Positions 47,717 to 56,803 of a DNA stretch of 64,000 bases are shown here, piece after piece (the first letter of the stretch is position 1; the number at the start of each line of letters is the position of its first letter). The notes beneath the pieces are model-generated. The model had not been told where the DNA came from. It did no database searches and saw nothing but the letters and a program-made list of their open reading frames with translations. The position numbers and the translations under genes are program-made. The DNA is from Bradyrhizobium sp. JYMT SZCCT0180. GTDB taxonomy: Bacteria; Pseudomonadota; Alphaproteobacteria; Rhizobiales; Xanthobacteraceae. The stretch covers positions 1 through 64,000 of the forward strand of contig NZ_JAFCLZ010000001.1 in assembly GCF_018130165.1 (NCBI RefSeq), given 5' to 3'.

Positions 47717-49192
47717 ATGACTTTGCCGATGAACTGGAACGAATGGGCGCAGCACGACGGCGTGGCGCTGGCGGAGCGCGTCAGGAAGGGCGAACTGACG
47801 GCGCAGGAATTGGCAAGCCAGGCAGCCGCAGCCATCGCAAAAGTCGACCCGGCGCTGTCTGCCGTGGTCGAGGTATTTGAAGACGCGATCGACGATCCCG
47901 CCAGGGCCGGCGCCAATCTTGCGGGGCCATTCGCCGGCCTGCCGTTCCTGATGAAGGATCTCGGCCCGACCATGCAGGGGCGTCTGCAGGAAATGGGCTC
48001 GCTGCTGATGCGCGGCAACCGCGCCACGTCAGACACGTTCCTGACGTCGAAGATGCGCCAGGCCGGGCTCAATTTGATCGGACGGACCACCACGCCGGAG
48101 TTTGGCGTTTGCAGTTCGGCGGATAATCCCGCCGTCTACGTCACGCGCAACCCCTGGAATACCGACTACACCACCTGCGGATCGTCGGCCGGCAGCGCCG
48201 CGATGGTCGCGGCGGGCGCGGTGCCGATCGCGCATGCCACCGATGGCGGCGGTTCGATCCGCATCCCGGCCGGCGTCAACGGCAACATCGGTCTGAAGGT
48301 TTCACGCGGCGTGTTCTCGCTGGCGCCGCACCTTTCGGACTTGTCGGGGCTGGTGTCGATCCAGGGCTGCCAGTCGCGCACCGTGCGCGATACCGCCGCC
48401 TTCGTCGACGCCTGCCGCGGTCCCGCGCCCGGCGAGTTGATGCCGTTCTGGACCGCGCCGGAGCCGTACCAGGACATGATCAAGCGCGATCCGGGTCGGC
48501 TCAAGATCGCGCTCTCGCACCAATGGGGTGACTACCAGGCGACACCGCAGATCGCGTCCGAGCTGAAAAAAGCCGGACAATTCCTCGAAGGCCTGGGCCA
48601 TCACGTCGATTACGCGTTGCCCGCGGTCGACTATCGCGCCGCCTTCGAGGCCCAGACCACCTGCTACATCAGCAATTTTGCGGTGGTCATCAGCAACATG
48701 CTCGCCGCCCGCGGGCTCGAAAAGCCACCGGCGGATCTGATCGAACCGGTCAACATCCGGATCTGGGAAGCCGGCCGGCACACGACATATGCCGAGCGGG
48801 CGCGCATGCAGGCCGTTTTCAACACGACCTCGCGCGGCTTCGGCGCATTCTTCGAGGATTGGGACATCATCCTGACGCCGATCACTGCGCTGCCGACGCC
48901 GAAGGTCGGCACCACGGAATATCTGACCATCTCCGACAATCCGTCGGTGCTGGACTGGTTCGGCAATCTGTGGCGCAATTTTGCGTTCACGCCGCTGGCC
49001 AATCTGTGCGGGATTCCCGCGATCTCGCTGCCGATGGCACAGCATGAGCACGGCTTGCCGCTGGGCATTCAGGCCCAGGCCAGGCAGGCCAATGACGGGC
49101 TGCTGCTGCAGCTGGCGGCGCAGATCGAGCGCGCGCTCGGCGGCCAATGGAACTCGGGACGGAAGCCCGGCGTGCACGCGACGAACGGCTGA
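47717..49192 (+). CDS. Amidase signature family enzyme
   Basis: This 491-residue protein belongs to the amidase signature family, which hydrolyses amide bonds with a Ser-cisSer-Lys triad. The Lys is in GLPFLMKDLGPTMQG. The glycine/serine-rich region reads YTTCGSSAGSAAMVAAGAVPIAHATDGGGSIRIPAG (quoted in parts: TCGSSAGSAAMVAAG and ATDGGGSIRIPAG) and holds both Ser residues. The C-terminal part has TPLANLCGIPAISLPMA. No signal peptide is present. It is followed by a thioesterase gene on the same strand after 42 bp. The substrate is unknown. Confidence 0.92.
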   Translation: MTLPMNWNEWAQHDGVALAERVRKGELTAQELASQAAAAIAKVDPALSAVVEVFEDAIDDPARAGANLAGPFAGLPFLMKDLGPTMQGRLQEMGSLLMRGNRATSDTFLTSKMRQAGLNLIGRTTTPEFGVCSSADNPAVYVTRNPWNTDYTTCGSSAGSAAMVAAGAVPIAHATDGGGSIRIPAGVNGNIGLKVSRGVFSLAPHLSDLSGLVSIQGCQSRTVRDTAAFVDACRGPAPGELMPFWTAPEPYQDMIKRDPGRLKIALSHQWGDYQATPQIASELKKAGQFLEGLGHHVDYALPAVDYRAAFEAQTTCYISNFAVVISNMLAARGLEKPPADLIEPVNIRIWEAGRHTTYAERARMQAVFNTTSRGFGAFFEDWDIILTPITALPTPKVGTTEYLTISDNPSVLDWFGNLWRNFAFTPLANLCGIPAISLPMAQHEHGLPLGIQAQARQANDGLLLQLAAQIERALGGQWNSGRKPGVHATNG

Positions 49193-49234
49193 GCCGTCTT
49201 TGGCTCATCCATCAATATGGGCTAGAACGTCCGT

Positions 49235-50149
49235 ATGTCCGAAGCATCAAAAGTCGACACGCCGCTGCCGTTTGACGAACTGGCCGACGCCATCAAGAGC
49301 CACCGCTCCGTCTATGGGCACATCAGCGGACTTCAGCTCGACCGTGCCGCCCCTGGCGAAGCCTGGTCGAGCCTGCCCTACCGCCCCGTTTTCGTCGGCG
49401 ACACCGGGACCGGCGTGCTTCACGGCGGCGTCGTCACCGCGATGCTCGACGAGAGCTGCGGCATGGCGGTCCAGCTCGCGCTCGACGGCACCCGCGCGAT
49501 CGCAACCCTCGACCTGCGCATCGACTATTTGAAGCCGGCAACGCCCGGCCTCGACATCAGGGCGCATGCGATCTGCTACCGCGTCACCCGCTCGATCGCC
49601 TTCGTGCGCGCGACCGCCTATCAGGAGACCGAGGACGATCCGGTCGCCACCGCGACGGCCTGCTTCATGGTCGGCGCCAACCGCACCAACATGCTCAAGG
49701 GCCGCTCGAGGGAGGATCTCGCTCTGCCGACGCTTGAAGCGCCGGAAGATCCGGCCGGCCCCTTCGCCCAAAGCCCGTTCGCGCGCGCGCTCGGCATCCG
49801 CGTCAGCGAGGACGGCACGCTGGTGATGCCGTTCTCACCAACGATCATCGGCAATCCGATCCTGCCCGCGATCCATGGCGGCATGACCGGCGCCTTTCTC
49901 GAAACCACCGCCATCGTCGGCGTGACGCGCGAACTCGGCGTGTCGCTGCCGAAACCGATCGGGCTGACGATCAACTATCTGCGCTCCGGCCGCGCGCTGG
50001 ACACCTTCGCCAACGTCTCGATCGTCAAGCAGGGCCGCCGCGTCGTCGCCTTCGAGGCGCAGGCCTGGCAGGACGACCGGACCAAACCGATCGCCTCGGC
50101 GTTCGGTCATTTCATGCTGAGGCCAGCGCCGGGCGCGGACGAGGAATAG
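49235..50149 (+). CDS. Double-hotdog PaaI-family thioesterase
   Basis: This 304-residue protein contains two hotdog domains in tandem. The first has GVLHGGVVTAMLDESCGMA near residue 65, and the second HGGMTGAFLETTAIVGV near 210. These HGG motifs match the 4HBT/PaaI group that hydrolyses acyl-CoA. IRIDYLKPATPG and LTINYLRSGRALD-type strands follow each helix. Tandem fusions of this size usually form a pseudo-dimer with one or two active sites. It lies 42 bp after the amidase gene and may be in the same operon. Confidence 0.87.
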   Translation: MSEASKVDTPLPFDELADAIKSHRSVYGHISGLQLDRAAPGEAWSSLPYRPVFVGDTGTGVLHGGVVTAMLDESCGMAVQLALDGTRAIATLDLRIDYLKPATPGLDIRAHAICYRVTRSIAFVRATAYQETEDDPVATATACFMVGANRTNMLKGRSREDLALPTLEAPEDPAGPFAQSPFARALGIRVSEDGTLVMPFSPTIIGNPILPAIHGGMTGAFLETTAIVGVTRELGVSLPKPIGLTINYLRSGRALDTFANVSIVKQGRRVVAFEAQAWQDDRTKPIASAFGHFMLRPAPGADEE

Positions 50150-50339
50150 GCGTATCCTAACCGTTAAGCTTACGATCCAAGCAGTCATCGACAAGCGGCT
50201 ACCGCCGGGCTTAAATCTGTCAGGTGCCGACCGCGGCCACACGGGCATTAACGGGATGTTGATGCTCTCGCTGTTGTCTCGCCATGGTTGATGGTGGAAC
50301 ATTGGCGCATAGAGCGCACTGATTTTTGAGGGAACGGTA

Positions 50340-50822
50340 TTGCTGGATCCAAAATGGGATGAGCGATTTATGCTCCTGGCGCATCATCTTGCCTCCTGGA
50401 GTATCGAGAAAGGGCGGCGCGTCGGCGCCGTGATCGTCGGGCCGGATCATGAAATCCGCTCCACCGGCTTCAACGGACTGCCGCGCGGCGTTCGCGATGA
50501 TCTCGAGGAGCGCCATTCCCGCATCACCGGCGCCAAATATATCTGGAGCTGCCACGCCGAACAGAATGCGATCTTCAATGCGGCTCGCATTGGCGTCGCA
50601 CTCAAGGGCTGCACCATCTACGTTCCCTGGTTTCCCTGCGTGGAGTGCACCAAGGCCATCATCCAATGCGGCATCACGGCGCTCGTCGCCTACGCACCCG
50701 ACCGGCCGAACTCGAACTGGGCCGAGGACTTTTCCATCTCCGGCCAGATGCTGAACGAAGCCAACATCGAGGTTCGGCTGATTCCCCGGCTCGCCGAACT
50801 ACCCGACGCCACCGAAGAGTGA
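50340..50822 (+). CDS. dCMP/cytidine deaminase family protein
   Basis: This 160-residue protein is a zinc-dependent deaminase of the dCMP deaminase type. The zinc site is CHAEQNAIFNAA (His and catalytic Glu) with PWFPCVECTKAIIQCGI, giving the PCxxC pair. VGAVIVGPDHEIRSTGFNGLPRG is the family's N-terminal block. The start is a TTG with GAGGG seven bases upstream. It may convert dCMP to dUMP for thymidylate synthesis, though other deaminases share the motif. It is convergent with the next gene, with 18 bp between. Confidence 0.88.
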   Translation: MLDPKWDERFMLLAHHLASWSIEKGRRVGAVIVGPDHEIRSTGFNGLPRGVRDDLEERHSRITGAKYIWSCHAEQNAIFNAARIGVALKGCTIYVPWFPCVECTKAIIQCGITALVAYAPDRPNSNWAEDFSISGQMLNEANIEVRLIPRLAELPDATEE

Positions 50823-50840
50823 GGCGTAAGGCAAAGCCCA

Positions 50841-52061
50841 CTAACCCGTAGCCCTTGAAGCCGCTGCGGCGAAGATCGCGTCGACATTGTCGGGTGCAAA
50901 AAATTCGGTCGGCGATATCGTGCCGGCGTTCAGGCGCGCAAATCCGTCCATGGCCGCCTGGTTGCCGTGAACTGCCCCGAGCAGCTGTTGCAGCTCGGGC
51001 GGCGGAGGTTCCAGCGTTGCGAGTTCGCAGGTGAAGTCGTACATCGCCCCGACTTGCGCGTCCCGGGTACGCTGATATTCACCCATGGCATCCTCGAATG
51101 GCCGCGCGCCCGAGAACGACTGGTCGAGCGCCCTCGCGCAGAGTTCAGCGTCGCGGAACGCATCGAGAATGCCTTGAGCGGTAATGAAATCCCTGTTGTA
51201 GCCGGCGTCGCCCACGAGGGCCCAACCGGGACCGTAGGGCTTGCGAAAATAGTTCGGCACCGCCGCGCCGGCAAATGGCGCCTCGCGCTTCGCGCTGCGC
51301 AAGCGCTGGGCAAAGGCCGGCGCGAGATCGATCGTCTTCAGGTAGCTTCCCTCGATGTCCTGCTTGTTCCTGGCAAACTCCGCGTAAGGCCATCCGGCGA
51401 TCACAAGCGTCAGATCGTCGTGGGTCGGCACCGCCGCGAACGCGCGCAGATCGCGGCTATAGATCTCAAGCCGGCCGTCCATCGGCAACCCGCTCCAATA
51501 GCTGTAGTAACCCGCCAGCAAGGGCGGCTTCTCGCGGTACTGCTCCGGCTGAACCGCCTCACTCACCATCGAATGCCGGCCGTCGGCCCCGACGATGATG
51601 ACGGCGTGCTCCGTGATGGACCCGCCCTGCTTTGATCGCCCCTTGATGCCGACCGCACGCCCGCCTTCGATCATGATCTCCTCGACCGTGAAGCCCTGAC
51701 GGATCTCCGCGCCGGATTCGGCCGCGGCATCGACCAGCAGCTGGTCGAGGATCGTCCGCCGCGGACAATAGGCGAGAGGATGCTGGTCGGTGCCCGGTGC
51801 GCCGGCAATCGTGAACGGGCCGAAGTCGAAGGCGTAGGTGTGGATCGGAGGACATCCGGTCGCCATGAGGCGGTCGAGCAGCCCCCATCGCGAGACGGCA
51901 GCCACCCCAAGAGGGTGCAGAATATGCGTTGAGACGGTGTCGCTCGGGAATGATGCACGGTCGACCGCGAGCACCCGGTAGCCTTTGCGGGCCAGCAGCA
52001 TCGCGGTTGGGGAACCGGCGCAGCGCGCACCCACGACGATCACATCGAATGCCTTGCCCAT
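50841..52061 (-). CDS. FAD-dependent oxidoreductase (geranylgeranyl-reductase/monooxygenase type)
   Basis: This 406-residue flavoprotein starts MGKAFDVIVVGARCAGSPTA, where GARCAG replaces the usual GxGxxG. It has VDRASFPSDTVSTHILHPLG and IIVGADGRHSMV, then the second FAD motif GWALVGDAGYNRDFITAQGI. This order matches the PHBH-like/geranylgeranyl-reductase flavoproteins. I set the ATG at 52061 because GAGGGAGA lies upstream; the frame stays open further but that portion is not protein-like. It is divergent from an AraC regulator across about 170 bp, so it is probably the target. Confidence 0.88.
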   Translation of the reverse strand: MGKAFDVIVVGARCAGSPTAMLLARKGYRVLAVDRASFPSDTVSTHILHPLGVAAVSRWGLLDRLMATGCPPIHTYAFDFGPFTIAGAPGTDQHPLAYCPRRTILDQLLVDAAAESGAEIRQGFTVEEIMIEGGRAVGIKGRSKQGGSITEHAVIIVGADGRHSMVSEAVQPEQYREKPPLLAGYYSYWSGLPMDGRLEIYSRDLRAFAAVPTHDDLTLVIAGWPYAEFARNKQDIEGSYLKTIDLAPAFAQRLRSAKREAPFAGAAVPNYFRKPYGPGWALVGDAGYNRDFITAQGILDAFRDAELCARALDQSFSGARPFEDAMGEYQRTRDAQVGAMYDFTCELATLEPPPPELQQLLGAVHGNQAAMDGFARLNAGTISPTEFFAPDNVDAIFAAAASRATG

Positions 52062-52230
52062 CGAAATCTCCCTCAGTGCTTGCGCGCGGGCCGTTTGCCG
52101 CATGGCTAACTGGCAGCGACGCTGACCTTTAAGGGGTTCAAGATTACAGAGCTTCAAATTCCAAACTTTGCCGGAAATCCGTGCTTCTTTGCTTGGCAGT
52201 GAAGGTTCCGTCCTCGGCCGGAGCAAGCAA

Positions 52231-53250
52231 ATGGATGCCTTATCGGAAGCCCTTGCGTCGGTGCGCATGACCGGCGCGATCTTCTATCACGCGGAGTGCA
52301 CCGCGCCCTGGGGCTTCAGCGTGCCGCATTTGCGGGACGTCGCCCACGTGCTTGCCCCCGGGACCGAGCGCCTGGTCAGCTATCACCTGGTCACCGATGG
52401 GAAAGCGGTGGTGAGCTTCCCGGGTGAAGAGCACATCGCCGTCACGGCGGGCGACATCCTGATCATCGCCCACGGTAATGCCCACACGGTTTCGAACGGC
52501 TCGCCGTCGACCTTCCTCGACAGCGGAGCTTCGCTCGACAAGTTCCTGGTGGGTAGTCTGACCACGATGCGCTTGGGCGGCGGCGGCGAGATGACCCGAT
52601 TTGTCTGCGGCTATTTCGGCTGCGAGCGGCATGCGGATCGGCTTTTCCTTGCCGGCCTGCCGCTGATGATCAAGGTCAATCTTCGCGGCGACCCGGCCGG
52701 CGAATGGCTGGAGAGTTCGGTTCGTCACCTGGTGTCCCAGGCCGGATCGGCGCGGCCGGGACAATCGGTGCTCCTCTCCAAGATGGCAGAGGCGCTCTTC
52801 ATCGAAACCATTCGCCGCTATATGGAGGCATTGCCGCCGGAGCAGACCGGCTGGCTTGCGGGCGCGCGGGATGCGGTCGTCGGCGGCGCGCTGGCGCTTT
52901 TGCACCGCAAGCCCCGGCATCATTGGACGCTGGACGAACTTGCCACCGAGGTCGCGACCTCGCGCTCGGTTCTCACCGAGAGGTTCTCCCGCTTTCTCGG
53001 CGAGCCGCCACTGACTTACCTCGCGCGCTGGCGATTGCAGCTGGCCGCAAGGATGCTGCAGACGACGCGCGACGCCGTGCTCCAGGTGGCGTCGGAGGTC
53101 GGGTATGATTCAGAGGCGGCCTTCAATCGCGCATTCAAGCGCGAATTCGGCGTTCCACCGGGGCAATTTCGACGGTCGGTCTCCCGATCGCATCAACGGC
53201 GTTCCGGTGACGCCAACCCAACTCGGCCCCCATCCGACGCGGCTATATGA
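52231..53250 (+). CDS. AraC-family transcriptional regulator, cupin type
   Basis: This 339-residue regulator has an N-terminal cupin sensor domain of the AraC-binding type (residues 10-180, with VVSFPGEEHIAVTAGDILIIAHGNAH). The C-terminal domain has two helix-turn-helix units: HHWTLDELATEVATSRSVLTERFSRFLG and LQVASEVGYDSEAAFNRAFKREFG, followed by PPGQFR. It is transcribed away from the FAD oxidoreductase, and the divergent layout suggests it controls that gene in response to a small molecule. The ATG at 52231 has GGAG eight bases upstream. Confidence 0.9.
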   Translation: MDALSEALASVRMTGAIFYHAECTAPWGFSVPHLRDVAHVLAPGTERLVSYHLVTDGKAVVSFPGEEHIAVTAGDILIIAHGNAHTVSNGSPSTFLDSGASLDKFLVGSLTTMRLGGGGEMTRFVCGYFGCERHADRLFLAGLPLMIKVNLRGDPAGEWLESSVRHLVSQAGSARPGQSVLLSKMAEALFIETIRRYMEALPPEQTGWLAGARDAVVGGALALLHRKPRHHWTLDELATEVATSRSVLTERFSRFLGEPPLTYLARWRLQLAARMLQTTRDAVLQVASEVGYDSEAAFNRAFKREFGVPPGQFRRSVSRSHQRRSGDANPTRPPSDAAI

Positions 53251-53301
53251 ACTTCATCACTAAGGCAAACCCGCAAAAATCGCGCAAACTAGACCAGCCC
53301 G

Positions 53302-54594
53302 TCACCAATCCTTGAAGGTCGGCTCGGTGCACCCGCCGCAAACCCAGGGAAAGGTCCAATCGGCAATCCGTCTGGCGCTGTCGGGAAGATATCTGCTCCA
53401 GACCGAAGCCTTGATCGGGCTGATTGACCGCCAGACCACGTCATAACTTCCGGAAGCTTCGAGCTTGCCGATCATGGCGGGCTTGGAGAGCAGATGATTG
53501 GTGTTCATCACAACCTCAAAACCGCTCGGCGCCCTGACGCGCTGGCCGTACATCGCTTGCCGGACCGCATTGACGTCGGCGGTGCCGGCCTGGCTGACGG
53601 CCTGCGCCCACATCCGAAAGCCGATCAAGGTCGCCTCCATCGCATCGTTTGTGGCCTTGTCCCGCTGCTCGTTGAAGTCCGCCCACATCTTGATGAACGC
53701 GTCGTTCTCTGCCGACTTGACGGACTGGAAGTAGTTTCGCGCGGCCATGTGCCCGGCGAACTTGCCGAGGTCCACGCTGCGCAGCTCACGTTCGCTGACG
53801 GAGAGCGCCATGAACGGCATCTTGCTGACGTCGACCTGTTGCTTGACCAACTCGGCGTACAAATGAACGTTCGAGTCCCCGGTGACGGTCGAGATCACCG
53901 CGGTCTTTCTTCCTGATGCGGCAAACGCCTTCACGCGTTCGACGATCTCCCGCCAGTCGGACTGGGTCGGCGCGCCATAGATCGTCGTCATGTCCTCCAA
54001 GGACACGCCCTCGGCCGCAAGATAGGCGCTCAAAATCTGGTTGGTCTTGCGCGGATAAAGATAATCGGTCCCGAGCAGAACCCATCGGCGAACGTCGCCG
54101 CCTTCCTTGCTCATCAGGTACCGAACAGCGGGAATGGCCTGCTGGTTCGGTGCTGCGCCCAGATAAAAGATGTTGCGGGAGCTCTCTTCACCTTCGTATT
54201 GAACGGGATAGTAAAGCAGCCCGTTCATTTGCTCGAAGATGGGAAGAGCCGCCTTTCGCGCAAGGGAGGTCCAGCCGCCAAATACCACCGCGACCTTGTC
54301 CCTGGTCAGCAACTCGCCGGCTTTTTCCGCAAAGGCATCCCAGTCCGACTCGGGGTCGGCGATGACAGGCTCCAGTTTCTTTCCGAGCAGTCCTCCCTTC
54401 TTGTTTTGGTCCGCAACAAGCATCAGCACGGTGTCCTTCAGAACGGACTCGCTGATTGCCATGGTGCCGGAAAGAGAGTGCAGAATGCCGACCTTGATCG
54501 TGTCTTCAGCGGCGTTAACGGTAGAAGCTGTGAAATTCAGACAAAGCATGAGCAGCGTCGACACGATGCCGCGAGAGATCGGCGTTCCGTTCAT
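53302..54594 (-). CDS. UrtA/AmiC-like periplasmic binding protein
   Basis: This 430-residue protein has a signal peptide (VSTLLMLCLNFTASTVNA region) and the Peripla_BP_5 fold of the urea/amide-binding group. Its opening is IKVGILHSLSGTMAISESVLKD, followed by PVIADPESDW and AVVFGGWTSLARKAALP, LYYPVQYEGEESSRNIFY, then NQQAIPAVRYLM and GTDYLYPRKTNQIL. No permease or ATPase gene is adjacent. Its ATG overlaps the stop of the cyclase gene (ATGA), so it is co-translated with a Cache-domain cyclase. It may present a ligand to that sensor and not to a transporter. That is inference. Confidence 0.87.
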   Translation of the reverse strand: MNGTPISRGIVSTLLMLCLNFTASTVNAAEDTIKVGILHSLSGTMAISESVLKDTVLMLVADQNKKGGLLGKKLEPVIADPESDWDAFAEKAGELLTRDKVAVVFGGWTSLARKAALPIFEQMNGLLYYPVQYEGEESSRNIFYLGAAPNQQAIPAVRYLMSKEGGDVRRWVLLGTDYLYPRKTNQILSAYLAAEGVSLEDMTTIYGAPTQSDWREIVERVKAFAASGRKTAVISTVTGDSNVHLYAELVKQQVDVSKMPFMALSVSERELRSVDLGKFAGHMAARNYFQSVKSAENDAFIKMWADFNEQRDKATNDAMEATLIGFRMWAQAVSQAGTADVNAVRQAMYGQRVRAPSGFEVVMNTNHLLSKPAMIGKLEASGSYDVVWRSISPIKASVWSRYLPDSARRIADWTFPWVCGGCTEPTFKDW

Positions 54595-56489
54595 GTCGAT
54601 GCTCCCGTAAGTTCAAAAATCCGGGTTTCCTTAGTCATGCCCTTGGCAACCACGGCATCGAGCGCCCTGAATGTGAAGAGATCACCAACCCGCCGGTACA
54701 CATCCTCACTGACCAGGACCGTTGTCCCGGTCTGCTTGTTTAGACCCTCGAGACGCGCCGCCAGATTAACGTTGTTGCCGAGCGCGGTGTAATTCATGCG
54801 CTCGGTCGATCCGACATTGCCGACCACGGCCTCGCCGACATGAATGCCGAACCTTGTAATGAACGGCTGCAATCCGCCGGCCTCGAATTCTGCGTTAAGG
54901 CGCTCACCGGCAGCCTTGGCTGCCAGCACCGCACGGCAAGCGCGCGCCACATGGTCGGGTTGCGGATTGGGAGCATTCCAGAACACCATCACGGCGTCGC
55001 CGATGAACTTGTCGACCGTGCCCCCTTCGGCGAGAAACGCCTCTGTCATCACGGAGAAGTACCGCGACGTCTGCCGCATCAGGACGTCAGGATCGGCCGA
55101 CTCCGCAATGGTGGTAAAACCCTGGACGTCGGTAAACACCAGCGTGATGTCCTGCTTTACGCCGCCGAGTTCGGTCGAGATGGAATTGTCGATCAACCCG
55201 CGAACGATCTCCTTGGGCACGAAGTGCGCGAACGACCATATCGCCCGCTGCGCGAGATTCATGTTGCGGCCCAGCGCGTGGATTTCCTTGATGTAGGACG
55301 TCACCGGCACGAGTTCGGGTTCAGCCAGGGTCTGCAACTCGCGAGCCTGCGCGGTAATGCGCTGGATGGCACGGGACATCTGGCTGCCGAACAACCAGAC
55401 GACCGGAATGAAGCCCGCGCCGACCACGATCGCGAGAACCAGCCCATTGAACTGAAGCTCGCGGACGTTCTGGACGAAGTCATCCTGGGCCGCCAGCAAC
55501 AATATGTTGCCGCTGTAACGCTCGCCGAGTGCGAACTTCGTCACCCTGAAGAGGAAGCCTTTCTCGGTTTCGTCCTCGATGGTTCCTTCATAATTGTCCT
55601 TGTTGTACGCGCCGCGAATCACCGAGGCAACAATTCCCGTATTGAGCTCGTCGATGCTGGGCAATGACGATCGGGCCGGGTGCGTCATTGCGTTCGTCAC
55701 CAGATCCGAAAATTCCGGGTGGGCGATCAGCGATCCCGCCTGATCGAAGATCATCACCGTGCCATGCTGTCCCGGACGCTGGGCCTGAACAAATGCGCTG
55801 AACGTATCGAGCTTGAGATCGGCGGCGATCACGCCCGGCACCTTGCCGCGCAGCGGCGCGCTGACGGTGATGACCGGCGCGCCGATGCTGAATGAGAGAT
55901 AGGGTTCGGAAACATACGGCCGGTCCGCCTGCATCGTCGCCCAGTACCAGGAACGCTTGCGGGCGTCGTAGCCATACTTCCAGAGATCGATTTCATCGAC
56001 CTCGTTGCCTTGCTTGTCCTGGAAGATTCGCCGCAGCGGCAGCTCGCCGCCCGCGGTGGGGCGAATGAGACTGATCGCAATGTCTGCGTTGGAGGGCGCA
56101 CGCAGGCGCTCGCGCTGCTCTTCGCTGAGGTCGCTGATGCGACGCACCTGCAGCCAGGCGCCGTTCTCGAAGCCGGCATAGATGCTGTCCATCTGCGGCA
56201 ATTCCTGCAGCGCGGCCTTGAACAGCGGAATGGCGCGGCCGGTCTCGCTGCGTTCGTCGGAATCGGCCACGCTTGAACTGGTAGCCAGCACATTGACCAG
56301 CGATGAAATCGCGGAGAGCTCGCCGCGAAGCCGTCCAAGCACCTTGGTGCTGGTTGCGTCCATGTAGGCGGATGCGGCTTCGTGGGTGGCAAAGCGCAGA
56401 GACCGGAGTTGAATGGCGATCAACAGCACGGTCAGCGCGACCACAAATGCCATGACAGCAAACGTGATGGAGGTCCGGAATGTGAACAT
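54591..56489 (-). CDS. Cache-domain adenylate cyclase, class III
   Basis: This protein of about 632 residues is a membrane-bound class III nucleotidyl cyclase. One membrane helix near residues 5-27 is followed by a periplasmic dCache sensor (about 30-355), with a second helix near 360-380 and a HAMP-like linker. The cyclase domain is 447-632: metal Asp454 (VFTDVQGFT) and Asp498 (IGDAV), adenine-type Lys494 and Thr568 (YTALG), and Asn575/Arg579 in NLAARLEG. These predict cAMP production. The start is uncertain: 56489 has GGGAG upstream, and 56552 or 56606 are alternatives. It precedes the binding protein with an ATGA overlap. Confidence 0.9.
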   Translation of the reverse strand: MFTFRTSITFAVMAFVVALTVLLIAIQLRSLRFATHEAASAYMDATSTKVLGRLRGELSAISSLVNVLATSSSVADSDERSETGRAIPLFKAALQELPQMDSIYAGFENGAWLQVRRISDLSEEQRERLRAPSNADIAISLIRPTAGGELPLRRIFQDKQGNEVDEIDLWKYGYDARKRSWYWATMQADRPYVSEPYLSFSIGAPVITVSAPLRGKVPGVIAADLKLDTFSAFVQAQRPGQHGTVMIFDQAGSLIAHPEFSDLVTNAMTHPARSSLPSIDELNTGIVASVIRGAYNKDNYEGTIEDETEKGFLFRVTKFALGERYSGNILLLAAQDDFVQNVRELQFNGLVLAIVVGAGFIPVVWLFGSQMSRAIQRITAQARELQTLAEPELVPVTSYIKEIHALGRNMNLAQRAIWSFAHFVPKEIVRGLIDNSISTELGGVKQDITLVFTDVQGFTTIAESADPDVLMRQTSRYFSVMTEAFLAEGGTVDKFIGDAVMVFWNAPNPQPDHVARACRAVLAAKAAGERLNAEFEAGGLQPFITRFGIHVGEAVVGNVGSTERMNYTALGNNVNLAARLEGLNKQTGTTVLVSEDVYRRVGDLFTFRALDAVVAKGMTKETRIFELTGAST

Positions 56490-56803
56490 CAGCGTTCCGA
56501 CTCCCAGGCCACCGCGGATCGCGCCGAGCAAACGTTGCGGCGCAAAAGGCATTCGTACATGGCCGACGCAACCGGCCTGTCGCCACCTTGCGGGTGGCAT
56601 CATCATCCCTGGCAACGCTGCTGTCTATCGCATAGGTCTATTGCGCGGCGGTCTACCCCAAATAGGTTACGGTATGCGGGTCCCGTACGGTCGCTTCGGC
56701 CGGAGGTTCAAACGCGCCGGCGTTGATGCCCGCCGCCTCCGGAGAGCAAGGCATTTAAGGCAAATACCACTGTGCGAAATTATCGTGATTTCCGCGCGGC
56801 TCG

